A stretch of 64,000 bases of DNA from Euryarchaeota archaeon UBA86 (GCA_002503055.1 DAQX01000012.1:1-64000), one strand, 5' to 3'; shown: positions 32,666 to 41,459, counted from the stretch's first letter. Translations and numbers: made by a program. Notes: generated from the sequence alone by a model not told the origin.

Positions 32666-32983
32666 ATGGAATACGTATATGCTGCAATGCTACTGCACTC
32701 TGCTGAGAAAGATATTGATGAGGATGGCGTCAACGCGGTCTTGACCGCGGCTGGCGTGGATGTTGATGGTGCCCGCGTAAAGGCTCTGGTCGCATCTCTG
32801 GGATCAGTCGATATCGGTGAGGCCATGGCTACTGCCGTGGCTGCTCCTGTGGCTGCCTCCGCTGCACCTGCTGCTTCTGGCGGCGGTGGTGACGGGGCTG
32901 CTGCGGCCGAAGAGGCTGAGGCAGAGGAAGAGGCTGAGGACGATGCCGCTGGCTTCGAGGGTCTCGGCTCGCTCTTTGGCTGA
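32666..32983 (+). CDS. rpl12: Ribosomal protein L12 (P1-type)
   Basis: 105 residues. The N-terminal dimerisation domain ([40 protein letters not shown]) is followed by an Ala/Gly hinge and the acidic tail ending [10 protein letters not shown], which matches the L10 tail and contacts elongation factors. GGTGAG sits 4 nt before the ATG at 32666; the frame opens slightly earlier at 32657. Last gene of the ribosomal cluster. Confidence 0.95.
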   Translation: MEYVYAAMLLHSAEKDIDEDGVNAVLTAAGVDVDGARVKALVASLGSVDIGEAMATAVAAPVAASAAPAASGGGGDGAAAAEEAEAEEEAEDDAAGFEGLGSLFG

Positions 32984-33041
32984 TTGCAACCTTTGAAAAT
33001 TGACGCGAAGCCGCTATGGGCGGTAGCCTTCAGGCTCGTCC

Positions 33042-33518
33042 ATGGCGGTAACACGTCTGATTGAGATTCCAGTCAGTATCACACCAACTGATGGTATTCG
33101 TGCGCTCCGACGGATTGGCGAAGAGCGAGGATGGACAATGAGGCGGGTTCAAGAGACTCGTATGGTACATCGTTGGGCGATTATTGTTCCAATCTCTAGA
33201 CAAGCGAGAGTGTTAGGTCTAGTTGTTGAAGACGGGGTGGCGAATGGGTTATCCATCCGATCGTGGTCATTTGTACCTGGCTCAGCTGGGAGGTTAACCA
33301 TGGTCGCCTTCGAAGTTCCTCGGGGGTTTGAGGGGGAGAAATGGAAGGAGTTACTGCGAGAGTGGGCTTTGCATCTGCCGCGCTGCCCTTGGAAGTGGAG
33401 TTTCTCGGAGAGATCGATGATTGGTTACTTCCTGCCTGAATTCAGTCGCTCGAGAGCATTGTTTAGTAGCGAAGGTGTAGATATCTCAGATTGGCAAGCG
33501 CTTGATTCAGGAGAGTGA
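33042..33518 (+). CDS. Hypothetical protein (158 aa)
   Basis: A soluble, basic and Trp-rich protein (RLIEIPVSITPTDGIRALRR, ERGWTMRRVQETRMVHRWAI, AGRLTMVAFEVPRGFEGEKW). Strand and helix alternation suggests a small alpha/beta domain. No catalytic motif, signal peptide or membrane span is seen, and I do not recognise the family. It follows L12 by 58 nt and its end overlaps the open frame of the downstream lipoprotein, so it may be read through from the ribosomal cluster. Confidence 0.7.
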   Translation: MAVTRLIEIPVSITPTDGIRALRRIGEERGWTMRRVQETRMVHRWAIIVPISRQARVLGLVVEDGVANGLSIRSWSFVPGSAGRLTMVAFEVPRGFEGEKWKELLREWALHLPRCPWKWSFSERSMIGYFLPEFSRSRALFSSEGVDISDWQALDSGE

Positions 33519-33552
33519 TGGATTTATTCCTTTGATTTTATTGCAAGATGAT

Positions 33553-34464
33553 ATGAGGTCGTCTGCATCGCTATTGATTCTGCTACTGTTGTCGGCCTCA
33601 CTATCTGGATGTATGGTAGACGATGATGTGGTTGACGAAGGAAAATATATTGTCGATGAGAGTGAGTTAATCGATCCTGAGGGACCTGATTACTGTGGTG
33701 ATTTCGACGGTGATGGGGAGCCCGATTGCCCTCTTAGTGGGTACATACCTGATACCAATCCATGGTGGTGTAACTCAACAGGGATTGGTGGACACCATGT
33801 TGATTCTTCTTACGAAGGGATGACGAAGGGAGAGCTTAGCTCGGAGTTGTGTGAGATTCTCACCTACGAACTGAAGGATGCAATTGAATGGTCGGCTCAA
33901 TGGCCGACTCTAGGTGATGCCGAGGATGCCGGATACACGATGGCGGTAGAATACATCGAGGGCATGGGAACTCACCATGTGATGCTCAATAATTTCTCAA
34001 TGACCAGTCCTGATTTCAATGCTGAAGATCCCGATTTCCCGGGGACGAGAATTGACGATGTTTTCGAGCATGAGAAACCCGAGTTTCTGATGTATGGAGG
34101 GGAAGATAGAGACTCTCAATTGGTCGGTTTCGCATGGCTTGTTCGTGCCCCGGTTGATTCTCCTCCAGAAGGTTTCACAGGAGAAAATGACTGGTGGCAT
34201 CGTCATGAATCTCTTTGCTTCCGACCTAGTGATTTCTTCATGAGGGGCGCGGATCTAAATGATGAGACATGTGAAAATCGTGATGGAGTGAATGTAAATC
34301 TAGAGGAGTATTGGATGGTACACGCTTGGATTGTTAGGCCCTGGTTGACCTATGATGATGTATTTACCAATCACCACCCTTGTTTGCATGAAGATGGTCC
34401 CGAAGAGGATTTGGAAGCAGATTGTTGGGGCGAGAGTACCGAGCATGTCGGACATGACATCTAG
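33553..34464 (+). CDS. Secreted lipoprotein, unknown function
   Basis: About 303 residues. The start MRSSASLLILLLLSASLSGC is a lipoprotein signal peptide with the lipobox LSGC, so the mature protein would be anchored outside by its Cys. An acidic linker and a calcium-loop-like DFDGDGEPDCP follow. The rest has many His, Trp and Cys residues (HHVDSSYEGM, GENDWWHRHESLCFRPSDFF, DDVFTNHHPCLHEDG), suggesting a metal-binding or disulfide-bonded extracellular domain. Family not recognised. ATG 33553 is chosen because it starts the signal peptide; the frame opens at 33502. Confidence 0.75.
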   Translation: MRSSASLLILLLLSASLSGCMVDDDVVDEGKYIVDESELIDPEGPDYCGDFDGDGEPDCPLSGYIPDTNPWWCNSTGIGGHHVDSSYEGMTKGELSSELCEILTYELKDAIEWSAQWPTLGDAEDAGYTMAVEYIEGMGTHHVMLNNFSMTSPDFNAEDPDFPGTRIDDVFEHEKPEFLMYGGEDRDSQLVGFAWLVRAPVDSPPEGFTGENDWWHRHESLCFRPSDFFMRGADLNDETCENRDGVNVNLEEYWMVHAWIVRPWLTYDDVFTNHHPCLHEDGPEEDLEADCWGESTEHVGHDI

Positions 34465-34528
34465 TCACTAATCCGCCTCAATTGTTCGCAAGGGCGGAGC
34501 GTTTGATAGGGAGAGTAGTGAGCGAAGC

Positions 34529-35266
34529 GTGAGCAGAATGGATTTCGAAGACCTGTTCAACACCCCGAGGAAGATGAGGATTGCTGGAGTTAGCCTAGCC
34601 TTCATGCTCGCCTTCCCAATGTACTTCGCTCTCGTTCCGACTATTTTGGATAACGAATTGATTGCAGGAGGATCGGGCCCATCCGGAGATTGGGAAGTGA
34701 CCTTCGCAGAATCAGACATTGCTACCTCTGAATCAACAGAATTTCTGATGGATGGAGAAGAATTCATCTTTGAATTTACATTTTCTGATCAAAGTCCGAA
34801 TCTTGCATATGTCGAGATTACTGTTTCTCATGATGAAACAGATGAGAGTGGAACAAATCCCCTTGCGCAAGATCAGTGCGACAATGCTGTAGGGGAAATG
34901 CGAATGGGACAGGTCAACGAATTCGTAAGATCTGATTCTACAACAACAGGTGATTCGGGTTCTCCTAACAACTGCCCTGCATCGTACACAATGGTCATCA
35001 TTCTGATTGAGAATTATACTGGAGATTCTTACCAAACAACTGGTTCCAAAGGTGCAATACAGAATATGTGGGTTGATAATGGAAATGGCAGGGGCGAGTA
35101 TCGTTGCCAAATTACACTAGAGACTCGGACCGGAGATAATCCAGGCCCAGGTCCAAGTCCTGGACCGACTAGTAACAATGAGGATGGTGAAGAAATCACT
35201 GTCTCATGGAGGGTTGTTGGGGTTGAAGTCTCAGTGGCTCCCATTGTAGAAGTCGGCATCAGTTGA
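34529..35266 (+). CDS. Membrane-anchored extracellular protein, unknown
   Basis: 245 residues starting at a GTG (an ATG follows at 34538). A short cytoplasmic N-terminus (DFEDLFNTPRKMR) leads into one hydrophobic span (about 18-40), then an extracellular part rich in Ser, Thr, Asp and Asn. Two Cys-containing segments and a Gly-Pro repeat linker (PGPGPSPGP, about residue 210) precede a final beta segment (ITVSWRVVGVEVSVAP). The layout resembles uncleaved signal-anchor surface proteins. No family recognised. It converges directly on ychF with no gap. Confidence 0.7.
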   Translation: MSRMDFEDLFNTPRKMRIAGVSLAFMLAFPMYFALVPTILDNELIAGGSGPSGDWEVTFAESDIATSESTEFLMDGEEFIFEFTFSDQSPNLAYVEITVSHDETDESGTNPLAQDQCDNAVGEMRMGQVNEFVRSDSTTTGDSGSPNNCPASYTMVIILIENYTGDSYQTTGSKGAIQNMWVDNGNGRGEYRCQITLETRTGDNPGPGPSPGPTSNNEDGEEITVSWRVVGVEVSVAPIVEVGIS

Positions 35267-36550
35267 TTACGTCTTTGCGACGATTTTGATGACATCGTTG
35301 TCGTTGAGTTCATGATCTGCTCCAATCACACGACCAGTTCGTCCATCAATGGCTCGAATGAATCCATCTCCTAAATCCGAATGAACCGCATAGGCCAATC
35401 CTCTGGCCGTGGTCTCTTCGGGAACTAGAATTGCATCGGGCAGGATGTTGCCATCTCCATCGACCCAGTGATTCTCGTCCTGAACTGGATATGCTACCTT
35501 GCGAGAAAGTGTGCCAAATACCACTTCTGAGAGTAGACCAAACAGACCACCTCCTTCCCAGGTTAGAGACTCAGAGATGGATTGTAGTGCGTTTCTCTGC
35601 TGCTCATTCAAACTCTCCTCGCCCTTTGGAGTAATCTCAAATCTCGAATCTCCTGGTCGACGCTCAATCATACCAGCAACACTAGCTCTACTCAGGGCGA
35701 GTTCGGCCTCTGCACTAGTTGGAACCAATATGCCTCCTTCCTGACTAATCGCCTGTGTCAAGTCGGCCCAAGCTTCACTGGAAGTCAAGTCGGCCTTATT
35801 TGCTGCAATCGAGATAGGGAACAATGCCTTACGAATCTCTGAAGATATTGTCATCAACTCAGAATCGCCCCATTGCGAGGCTGATTCTGAGTCTGGGTGC
35901 TGAGTGCGGACGGCGGTAAGACCTGTGTTGATATGTGTCTCTGTGGCTCCTATTCCTGTGAGTTGTACGAGTACATATTCTAGCAGGGCCTTCTCACCTT
36001 CTGCTTGAACTCTCCTTGCAGCCCGGTCCCATCCTCCGCGAAGAATACCGGCAATCCAAGCCTCTATTTCCTCTACAAGGAAACGATGCTCCTCCATTGG
36101 CTCAGAGCCACCGGCGCCAACTGGATTTCCGTCCAAATCAGTAGATCCAGATACATCGACTACCTGAATCAGAGCATCACAACGAGCAAGGTCAGACAGG
36201 AATTGATTGCCTCTGCCCTTGCCCTCGTGGGCTCCGGGGACTAATCCTGCAACATCCACAAGAGTGACCGGTACGAGTCTACGATACCCTACGCAAGAGC
36301 CGGAATTAGGTTCACAGATACTGCCTTCTCTCGGATCATTCTTGATAGTTGGCTCGAGTCTTCCTGCCTCCTCTCTGCGCTGCCTTAGCTCAGAACATGC
36401 ACACACTGAAGGAAGTGGTAGCCAGGCCACACCAACATTGGGCTCTATTGTTGTGAATGGATAGTTTGCGATATCTACTGGCGTCTGCGTCATAGCAGAG
36501 AATGTCGTCGATTTTCCGACATTTGGCTTGCCGACTAGTCCTATCCGCAT
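35267..36550 (-). CDS. ychF: YchF-type Obg-family GTPase/ATPase
   Basis: 427 residues. G1 GKPNVGKSTTFSAMT, switch region NYPFTTIEPNVGVAW, G3 VTLVDVAGLVPGAHEGKGRG and G4 NKAD (AANKADLTSSE) define the domain. The C-terminal TGS domain (AVHSDLGDGFIRAIDGRTGR, DNDVIKIVAKT) is present. YchF proteins bind ribosomes and favour ATP. The archaeal branch has the long cysteine-bearing insert (CACSELRQRREEAGR, SICEPNSGSCVGYR) seen here. A single gene ending head-to-head with the surface protein gene. Confidence 0.9.
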   Translation of the reverse strand: MRIGLVGKPNVGKSTTFSAMTQTPVDIANYPFTTIEPNVGVAWLPLPSVCACSELRQRREEAGRLEPTIKNDPREGSICEPNSGSCVGYRRLVPVTLVDVAGLVPGAHEGKGRGNQFLSDLARCDALIQVVDVSGSTDLDGNPVGAGGSEPMEEHRFLVEEIEAWIAGILRGGWDRAARRVQAEGEKALLEYVLVQLTGIGATETHINTGLTAVRTQHPDSESASQWGDSELMTISSEIRKALFPISIAANKADLTSSEAWADLTQAISQEGGILVPTSAEAELALSRASVAGMIERRPGDSRFEITPKGEESLNEQQRNALQSISESLTWEGGGLFGLLSEVVFGTLSRKVAYPVQDENHWVDGDGNILPDAILVPEETTARGLAYAVHSDLGDGFIRAIDGRTGRVIGADHELNDNDVIKIVAKT

Positions 36551-36599
36551 GCTACTCCTCTAGTGATGAAACGGGGACTCTTCCCTCAAGGTGACGGTT

Positions 36600-38255
36600 T
36601 CAGTGAAGTTCGGTTGGAGCACCAGATTCGTCACTCTCTCCGACTGGCACTATTGTCGTATCGAGGTGTGCCCCTCCTGCGAGTATCTTCCTAACTGAGG
36701 TTGGAGTGGTCAGAGAGTAGTCATCACGAGTAACCGAGGTCATAGTCGCCCGGCCCTCCGAGACAGGTGTTCCGCGATACATTCCGCTCAGAGCATTTAG
36801 TGTGTGTAGAATTGCCCCGATAGCAGTACCGTAGAATAGAATTGCTCCAACTACTCTGACTTCGCCTGACATGATTCCGGTTGAATCCGTAGCGGCCTCG
36901 ATCTGAGCGATGTCGGCCATCATAGTAATTGCAAGACCGAAGAAGGCTCCCCAGCCCATCAACCAGAAAGCCCAGCGGGATCTATTTGCAGATAGTAGAT
37001 TCCTGCCTGTTACTGCTGGGAATAGGTGCTGAGCTGAACCCAATGCAAGAGGGACCAAGATTAGCCAGATTACCATCAATACCAATGTGGAAGAGATACC
37101 TGACAATTCTGGGTTATTGGATAGAGCATCGGACTGGACGAATAGTGAAGCGACAACCAAAGGCAGTAGCATTGAGATACCGAGGTTGATCTCAGGAACA
37201 CCTGCGGAATCGGGGTTCTCAACGAATGCATCTCCTCCGCGTAGAGTCATCATCACATTCGCTACAAGTGCCATTACTGGAATCACTGCAAGTGCCATGA
37301 GGAATGCTACTGCGATTCCGTCAGTAGATTGCATTGATACTTCTTCGAAACTGGCTAGCAGCATGTCTGCGGCCATCTTTCCGTGAGTATACCCCATGGG
37401 TGTGATTGTGGTCATCGCACCGACTGTGGTAACTGCTGCAAGAGATCTTGACCAGAGTGGATTACCAGTAGCACTGGATGATACATATAGTGAAATTCCA
37501 GCTAGAGTGGTGAAGAAGAAGGTGCCACTAACCATGTGTGTAAGTAGCCATTGTACGGCCCCCGAACCAACGCCTGCGAGAATTGCTGCCACTACAGAAA
37601 CCGGGTCTGCCAACATTCCGAGCATGATGAGCCAGCCGGGGAGTGGTAAGGCTGACTTCCTCTCTGATGCAGTAAGTAGGAGGTTAATCAGAACAGCAAG
37701 ATATGCCAGTCCATGTAGAGTCGTACCAATCAGGAAGATGTTGATTCCTAGTATCTCTGAATCATGTGCTGCGATGACTAGTAGCAAAACTGCTAGAGTC
37801 CAAAGTGCAGAAACTAGAGTTCCATTCTTCTCGCTCGCGAGTTCTGTATCAGCCAGCTTGGGAATAATGTGGAAACTGCTACCGATTATTAACATCCCAA
37901 CTCCACCGTAAAGAGCGGCGAAGCCAGCTGCATACAGAAGAGATTCTGAGGTTGGATTGTAACCCCATGAAGATAGGCTGTGGAGAGCGTGTGGATCGTA
38001 TTCCAGCCAAAGACCCTCGAAAGTGAATAGAGAAGCTAGTACTAGCCAAAACATTCCTTGCATCATCCAAGTTCTCGAAGCGGATCCTTGACGGCCCTCG
38101 ACGAAGTCGATTGGAGGCCCTATCGCCTTTCCTAGAGCGAAACGACACATCGACTTGACAACATCATTCAGAATCCACAACCCATTCTGCATCAGAAAGT
38201 AGGATAGGAGCATCAAGCCCCAGAAATATGCCATCGCAGTAACTACATCGCCCAT
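36600..38255 (-). CDS. Heme-copper oxidase subunit I-like membrane protein lacking metal ligands
   Basis: 551 residues, about 13-14 spans. It has the shape of a CcoN/NorB-type oxidase subunit. GAVQWLLTHMVSGTFFFTTL (about 232-251) matches the CuB-helix motif QWxxxHxxxxFxxT. GSAQHLFPAVTGRNLLSANR, then WAFWLMGWGAFFG, match the late helices. The other ligands are gone: the heme-b His position reads NPTSESLLYAAGFA, the CuB His pair is replaced (TTITPMGYTHGKM), and no HxH-type helix is found. Only His 240 is in a ligand context, so electron transfer is doubtful. It is 9 nt after a small two-span protein, a likely partner. Confidence 0.7.
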   Translation of the reverse strand: MGDVVTAMAYFWGLMLLSYFLMQNGLWILNDVVKSMCRFALGKAIGPPIDFVEGRQGSASRTWMMQGMFWLVLASLFTFEGLWLEYDPHALHSLSSWGYNPTSESLLYAAGFAALYGGVGMLIIGSSFHIIPKLADTELASEKNGTLVSALWTLAVLLLVIAAHDSEILGINIFLIGTTLHGLAYLAVLINLLLTASERKSALPLPGWLIMLGMLADPVSVVAAILAGVGSGAVQWLLTHMVSGTFFFTTLAGISLYVSSSATGNPLWSRSLAAVTTVGAMTTITPMGYTHGKMAADMLLASFEEVSMQSTDGIAVAFLMALAVIPVMALVANVMMTLRGGDAFVENPDSAGVPEINLGISMLLPLVVASLFVQSDALSNNPELSGISSTLVLMVIWLILVPLALGSAQHLFPAVTGRNLLSANRSRWAFWLMGWGAFFGLAITMMADIAQIEAATDSTGIMSGEVRVVGAILFYGTAIGAILHTLNALSGMYRGTPVSEGRATMTSVTRDDYSLTTPTSVRKILAGGAHLDTTIVPVGESDESGAPTELH

Positions 38256-38264
38256 ATCTCAACC

Positions 38265-38543
38265 TCACTCGCTAGTTGCTTCCGTCATCATAGTGGCGAT
38301 GATTGCAAAGACTCCCATCATTATACCCAGAATAAAGAACCAGATACCTGAATCAAAGACTCCTTCAAACACAGGCAATATGTCTGAGATAACCGGTAGA
38401 TCGTGTCCTGGAAACAGCATTCCGTGTAGAATCAAAGTGGCTAGGGAGAGAACAATGCCCATTGCCAGAAACACCCATGAGGACGATGGTTCGCTATCTC
38501 CCTGAATGAATTCTCCGACTGAATCTGCAGAATTTGATGACAT
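38265..38543 (-). CDS. Small two-span membrane protein, partner of the oxidase-like gene
   Basis: 92 residues from the ATG at 38543 (the frame is open to 38738 but overlaps raSEA). A polar N-terminus (MSSNSADSVGEFIQGDSEPS) precedes two hydrophobic spans (about 25-45 and 65-88). The organisation resembles small accessory subunits encoded next to heme-copper oxidases, but there is no diagnostic motif. It sits 9 nt upstream of the oxidase-like gene on the same strand. Confidence 0.6.
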   Translation of the reverse strand: MSSNSADSVGEFIQGDSEPSSSWVFLAMGIVLSLATLILHGMLFPGHDLPVISDILPVFEGVFDSGIWFFILGIMMGVFAIIATMMTEATSE

Positions 38544-38607
38544 CTCATCACCTATTCTCGCCAAACGAGATACCACGACCACAGAAGTTTGCCCCTTAAG
38601 CATTGGG

Positions 38608-38626
38608 CGAGGGACTATGTCCCTCG
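38608..38626 (-). terminator. Perfect hairpin abutting the raSEA stop (CGAGGGAC-TAT-GTCCCTCG)
   Basis: An 8-bp perfect stem with a 3-nt loop begins directly after the raSEA stop codon (minus strand). No T-run follows, so it would be a structural 3' end or processing element and not a classical intrinsic terminator. Confidence 0.55.
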
Positions 38627-39760
38627 TCAGGGCGCTCTGAGAAGATCTGTAGGGGAGCCTCGTCTGTCGCTGCCCGTTCCGAGTGGAACTGGTAGCGACA
38701 AATCGTTGCATATCTCGGCTTCCCAAACTGCCTTGCAATCACAACTCAGAACTTCGAATTCTCGAATGTCTGCTGAGACCGAATATCTCTCTATTGCCGA
38801 AACCACATCTTCGTCGCACTTGCCGCAATTGTGAGCGCCCCGGAGTTTCCCCCCAGCAGTGGGATGTACAATCATTCGGACTCCCTCTCCAGCCGTATCT
38901 GCATGGGTTTTCTCTAGCATATCCACTAGAGACCAAAGCCACGGCGGACGATACTCTCGATTGCGATAGAGCCGGTCTACTACGGTACGACGCTGGATAT
39001 TCATCGGATTGACTGAAATATCTTCCGAGTAAGGAGCGACTTCGCTAACCCATTTTGTGGTCAGTCTTAGAGCGTCTCCCTCAGACATGAATGGAGGTTT
39101 GAAAATGAGGTAGGTTTTGACTCTCAAATTGTTGTCCTTCAGCATCTCCACAGAGCGGTGCCATTGCTTAGTCGAGAATCCCTTGTTGACATGGAATCTA
39201 AGCACCGTGTCATCGTATGCTTCGAGGCCGATTGCTACTGTGCACCCGGGGTGTCTCTCAGCGACCCATGCAATCTTCTCAGGAGTGCACATCTGAGCCT
39301 GCGCCTCGACTACTAGGTGTAGTCCCCTTTCGTGCGTCTCCCTGAGGATAGCTTCCTGCCATTCAGGAGGATTCTCACGATCCTCAAAGAATGTTCCAGA
39401 AGTGTACACTTTGATCATACTACATCCTTCGAAGTCATCGAGTCTGCGCTTGGCTTCTTCCCACTGGGCGAACAAATCGTCTGCTGACACATCATCCCTA
39501 ACATCATTGAAGTAGCCGCAGAAGGTGCATCCAGAATTCCACCACCAAACGCACCCGCGTGTACGGAAAATAACCGTTGCAGCTGTGCAGTGTGTTCCAT
39601 CTGGCATTATCTCGGGCGTCTTGTAGACTGTTGCCGGCTTGGTGGCATCCCAAGATTCTCTTCTCATCACCGACTCAGGCGTATTCTCTGGAGCCTTGAT
39701 GAGATGGTGGACCTTGACAGCTTTCGAACCATCCCCCAGCATCCCTGACGCCTGTGCCAT
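38627..39760 (-). CDS. raSEA: Archaeosine synthase radical-SAM subunit (RaSEA)
   Basis: 377 residues of the TIGR01210-type radical SAM family. RaSEA works with ArcS to turn the modified base preQ0-Lys into archaeosine at position 15 of archaeal tRNA. The cluster-binding motif is C70-x7-C78-x2-C81 in RTRGCVWWWNSGCTFCGYFN. Other landmarks are MIKVYTSGTFFEDRENPPEW, VAIGLEAYDDTVLRFHVNKG, TYLIFKPPFMSEGDAL and the C-terminal HNCGKCDEDVVSAI, LSCDCKAVW cysteine cluster. ArcS itself is not in the window. Confidence 0.92.
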   Translation of the reverse strand: MAQASGMLGDGSKAVKVHHLIKAPENTPESVMRRESWDATKPATVYKTPEIMPDGTHCTAATVIFRTRGCVWWWNSGCTFCGYFNDVRDDVSADDLFAQWEEAKRRLDDFEGCSMIKVYTSGTFFEDRENPPEWQEAILRETHERGLHLVVEAQAQMCTPEKIAWVAERHPGCTVAIGLEAYDDTVLRFHVNKGFSTKQWHRSVEMLKDNNLRVKTYLIFKPPFMSEGDALRLTTKWVSEVAPYSEDISVNPMNIQRRTVVDRLYRNREYRPPWLWSLVDMLEKTHADTAGEGVRMIVHPTAGGKLRGAHNCGKCDEDVVSAIERYSVSADIREFEVLSCDCKAVWEAEICNDLSLPVPLGTGSDRRGSPTDLLRAP

Positions 39761-39849
39761 GGCTCTGCCGTTCCCGTAGATGACTTGAGGATGCCGTAGG
39801 CGATGCTATAGGGCCTAGTCTAGGTGACTTAGTCGTAAGGAGGGTCTGA

Positions 39850-40575
39850 ATGCGCGGCTTCCATCTAATTCAGAATGTCCTATCCATGGTAGTGATGCTA
39901 TTCATTGCTGTAATCTGGGGCGTGTCCGCAGCACCGGGATACATCCTCGTGATACAAATCAGAGAGAGAGTCGTGGACGAAGGGATCTTGATAGAGGCCA
40001 TTGGTACTGGAATTGGGTTGGGAATTGGGTATCTAATCTGGGGTATCTGTATGGTGATGATTTGTGGCCTCTTGGGTGGTTTGCTAAGACCTCGTTTAGA
40101 AGAAGGTCGTGTACCACTACAGTCCTTCACTACAATCCAGTGGGCTTGGTCAATGATTTTTCACCGCTCGGCACTGCTATTCCTTTGGGTCATAGTGCCA
40201 TCCTTCCTCGGTAATACCTACTATCGCCTGATGGGAGCAAAAGTTGGCAAGGGTGCACAGCTAAACACAGACAACATCAACGATGCTGGAATGGTGACAC
40301 TTGGGGATGGAGTGGTGATGGGGGGTCATGCTACAATCAATGCACATCTCACGGAAAAAGCAGAACTTGTTCTATCTCCTGTCAAAGTTGGTGATGGTGC
40401 ATTGCTAGGTACTGGAAGCATAGTTCAACCAGGGTGTGAGATTGGTGCGGGCGCTGTGGTAGCATCGCGGGCTGTAGTTCCAAAATGGACGAAAATACCC
40501 GCTGGTGAGGTCTGGGCCGGGGTACCTGCTAAGTGCATAAGGCTGGCTGACGGTTCAAAACCGGGTGTCGAGTGA
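39850..40575 (+). CDS. Membrane-anchored hexapeptide-repeat acyltransferase-like protein
   Basis: 241 residues. Two or three membrane spans (about 7-33, 48-75 and 103-120) are followed by a left-handed beta-helix (about 127-230). Its hexapeptide repeats are GAKVGKGAQL, GMVTLGDGVVMGGHATINAH, VKVGDGALLGTGSIVQPGCE, IGAGAVVASRAVV, closed by AGVPAKCIRL as in acetyltransferases. It resembles the C-terminal part of Pls/PosA-type peptide synthetases, where the beta-helix acts on a carrier-bound substrate. Substrate unknown. Its stop overlaps the next gene by 4 nt. Confidence 0.8.
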   Translation: MRGFHLIQNVLSMVVMLFIAVIWGVSAAPGYILVIQIRERVVDEGILIEAIGTGIGLGIGYLIWGICMVMICGLLGGLLRPRLEEGRVPLQSFTTIQWAWSMIFHRSALLFLWVIVPSFLGNTYYRLMGAKVGKGAQLNTDNINDAGMVTLGDGVVMGGHATINAHLTEKAELVLSPVKVGDGALLGTGSIVQPGCEIGAGAVVASRAVVPKWTKIPAGEVWAGVPAKCIRLADGSKPGVE

Positions 40576-41459
40576 TGGGCTGCAAGGGTGTGGAAGAAAA
40601 CGGTGCGATTTGTGGGAAGCCCACGATGTACAAGTCAGATTTCTGCAAAAAACATCAATCTCAGGATCTTTCAATACACTTCTGCATGGGGAAATATGCG
40701 AGTGGGAAGGACTGCTCTAGAAGAGCCGTTGCTGGCGAGTTATTCTGCAGACAACACATTAGTCAGAAGGGAGATATAGAGAAGTTGCAATGTCCAAGAG
40801 GATGTGGCCTTCTGACATATCGACTTTGGAATCAAAGCGGATACTATTACTGTACAAAGTGTAGAGGAGCGATGTTGGATGCCAAGCGCTTGGAAGTAAA
40901 GCTTGCTTCTGATGCATCTATTCTCAACCGGCTCCTTGAGAAAGAGGGTGAGGAATGCTCACTGAAATGCCCCAGTTGTGAAGGGGCCATGTATGAATTC
41001 AAGATCGTCTATGTTGCTCCAGAAGGAGGAGGGGGAGGTATCCCTAACATTGGTGGCGGCGGAGGAGGAGGTGCAATAGTTGCGATAATTGTTGTAGTCC
41101 TAGTTATAGCAGTAGTTTCTGCGGCTATGAATGACTCGAAAAAGAAGTCTGGTGGAAAAGAAATTGGTGATGATGTCGACGGTTCTGTGATGGCCATTGA
41201 TGGATGCAAGGATTGTGGAATATTCTGGTTTGATGGAGATGAATTGAGTATTGTAAAATCGGCTCAGGGCATTAGGGGAGCAAGGGCTTTGTCGCAAGCC
41301 CCACAGATTGTAAAGAAGGAGTCGGAGCGACTCAAGCTCATGCCTAGCGGCAGGGCTACCAATACTAATTGTCTGCATGTTGATGAGAAAAGCGGCAAGA
41401 AGTGCAGAAGAGTGACTTACAGGAGTACTGAGTACTGCTATATGCATCAACCGAAGTGA
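40572..41459 (+). CDS. Zinc-finger protein with a transmembrane segment inside a zinc ribbon
   Basis: 295 residues. Three zinc knuckles of the form C-x9/10-C-x10-C-x2-H lie at residues about 4-28, 38-62 and 269-292 (CRRAVAGELFCRQH-like). Between them is a TFIIB-type ribbon (CPRGC at 74-78, YYYCTKCRG at 91-99). A second ribbon is split: CPSC at 133-136 and, after a Gly-rich run and a hydrophobic span (about 168-185), CKDCGIFWFDGDE at 212-224. If the span really crosses the membrane, the two halves would be on opposite sides, so it may be re-entrant or peripheral. Function unknown; likely co-translated with the acyltransferase. Confidence 0.75.
   Translation: MMGCKGVEENGAICGKPTMYKSDFCKKHQSQDLSIHFCMGKYASGKDCSRRAVAGELFCRQHISQKGDIEKLQCPRGCGLLTYRLWNQSGYYYCTKCRGAMLDAKRLEVKLASDASILNRLLEKEGEECSLKCPSCEGAMYEFKIVYVAPEGGGGGIPNIGGGGGGGAIVAIIVVVLVIAVVSAAMNDSKKKSGGKEIGDDVDGSVMAIDGCKDCGIFWFDGDELSIVKSAQGIRGARALSQAPQIVKKESERLKLMPSGRATNTNCLHVDEKSGKKCRRVTYRSTEYCYMHQPK

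Noticed and set aside
33005..33030. Hairpin-like CCGC...GCGG between L12 and the next gene
   Set aside because: Only four base pairs are certain, too weak to call a terminator.
32518..33054. 178-codon minus-strand open frame across L10 and L12
   Set aside because: Low-complexity Ser/Pro/Ala shadow of the Ala-rich and acidic L10/L12 tails.
38544..38738. N-terminal extension of the small two-span protein
   Set aside because: It would overlap the raSEA 3' end and hairpin, and reads as antisense of RaSEA; the ATG at 38543 gives a normal small membrane protein.
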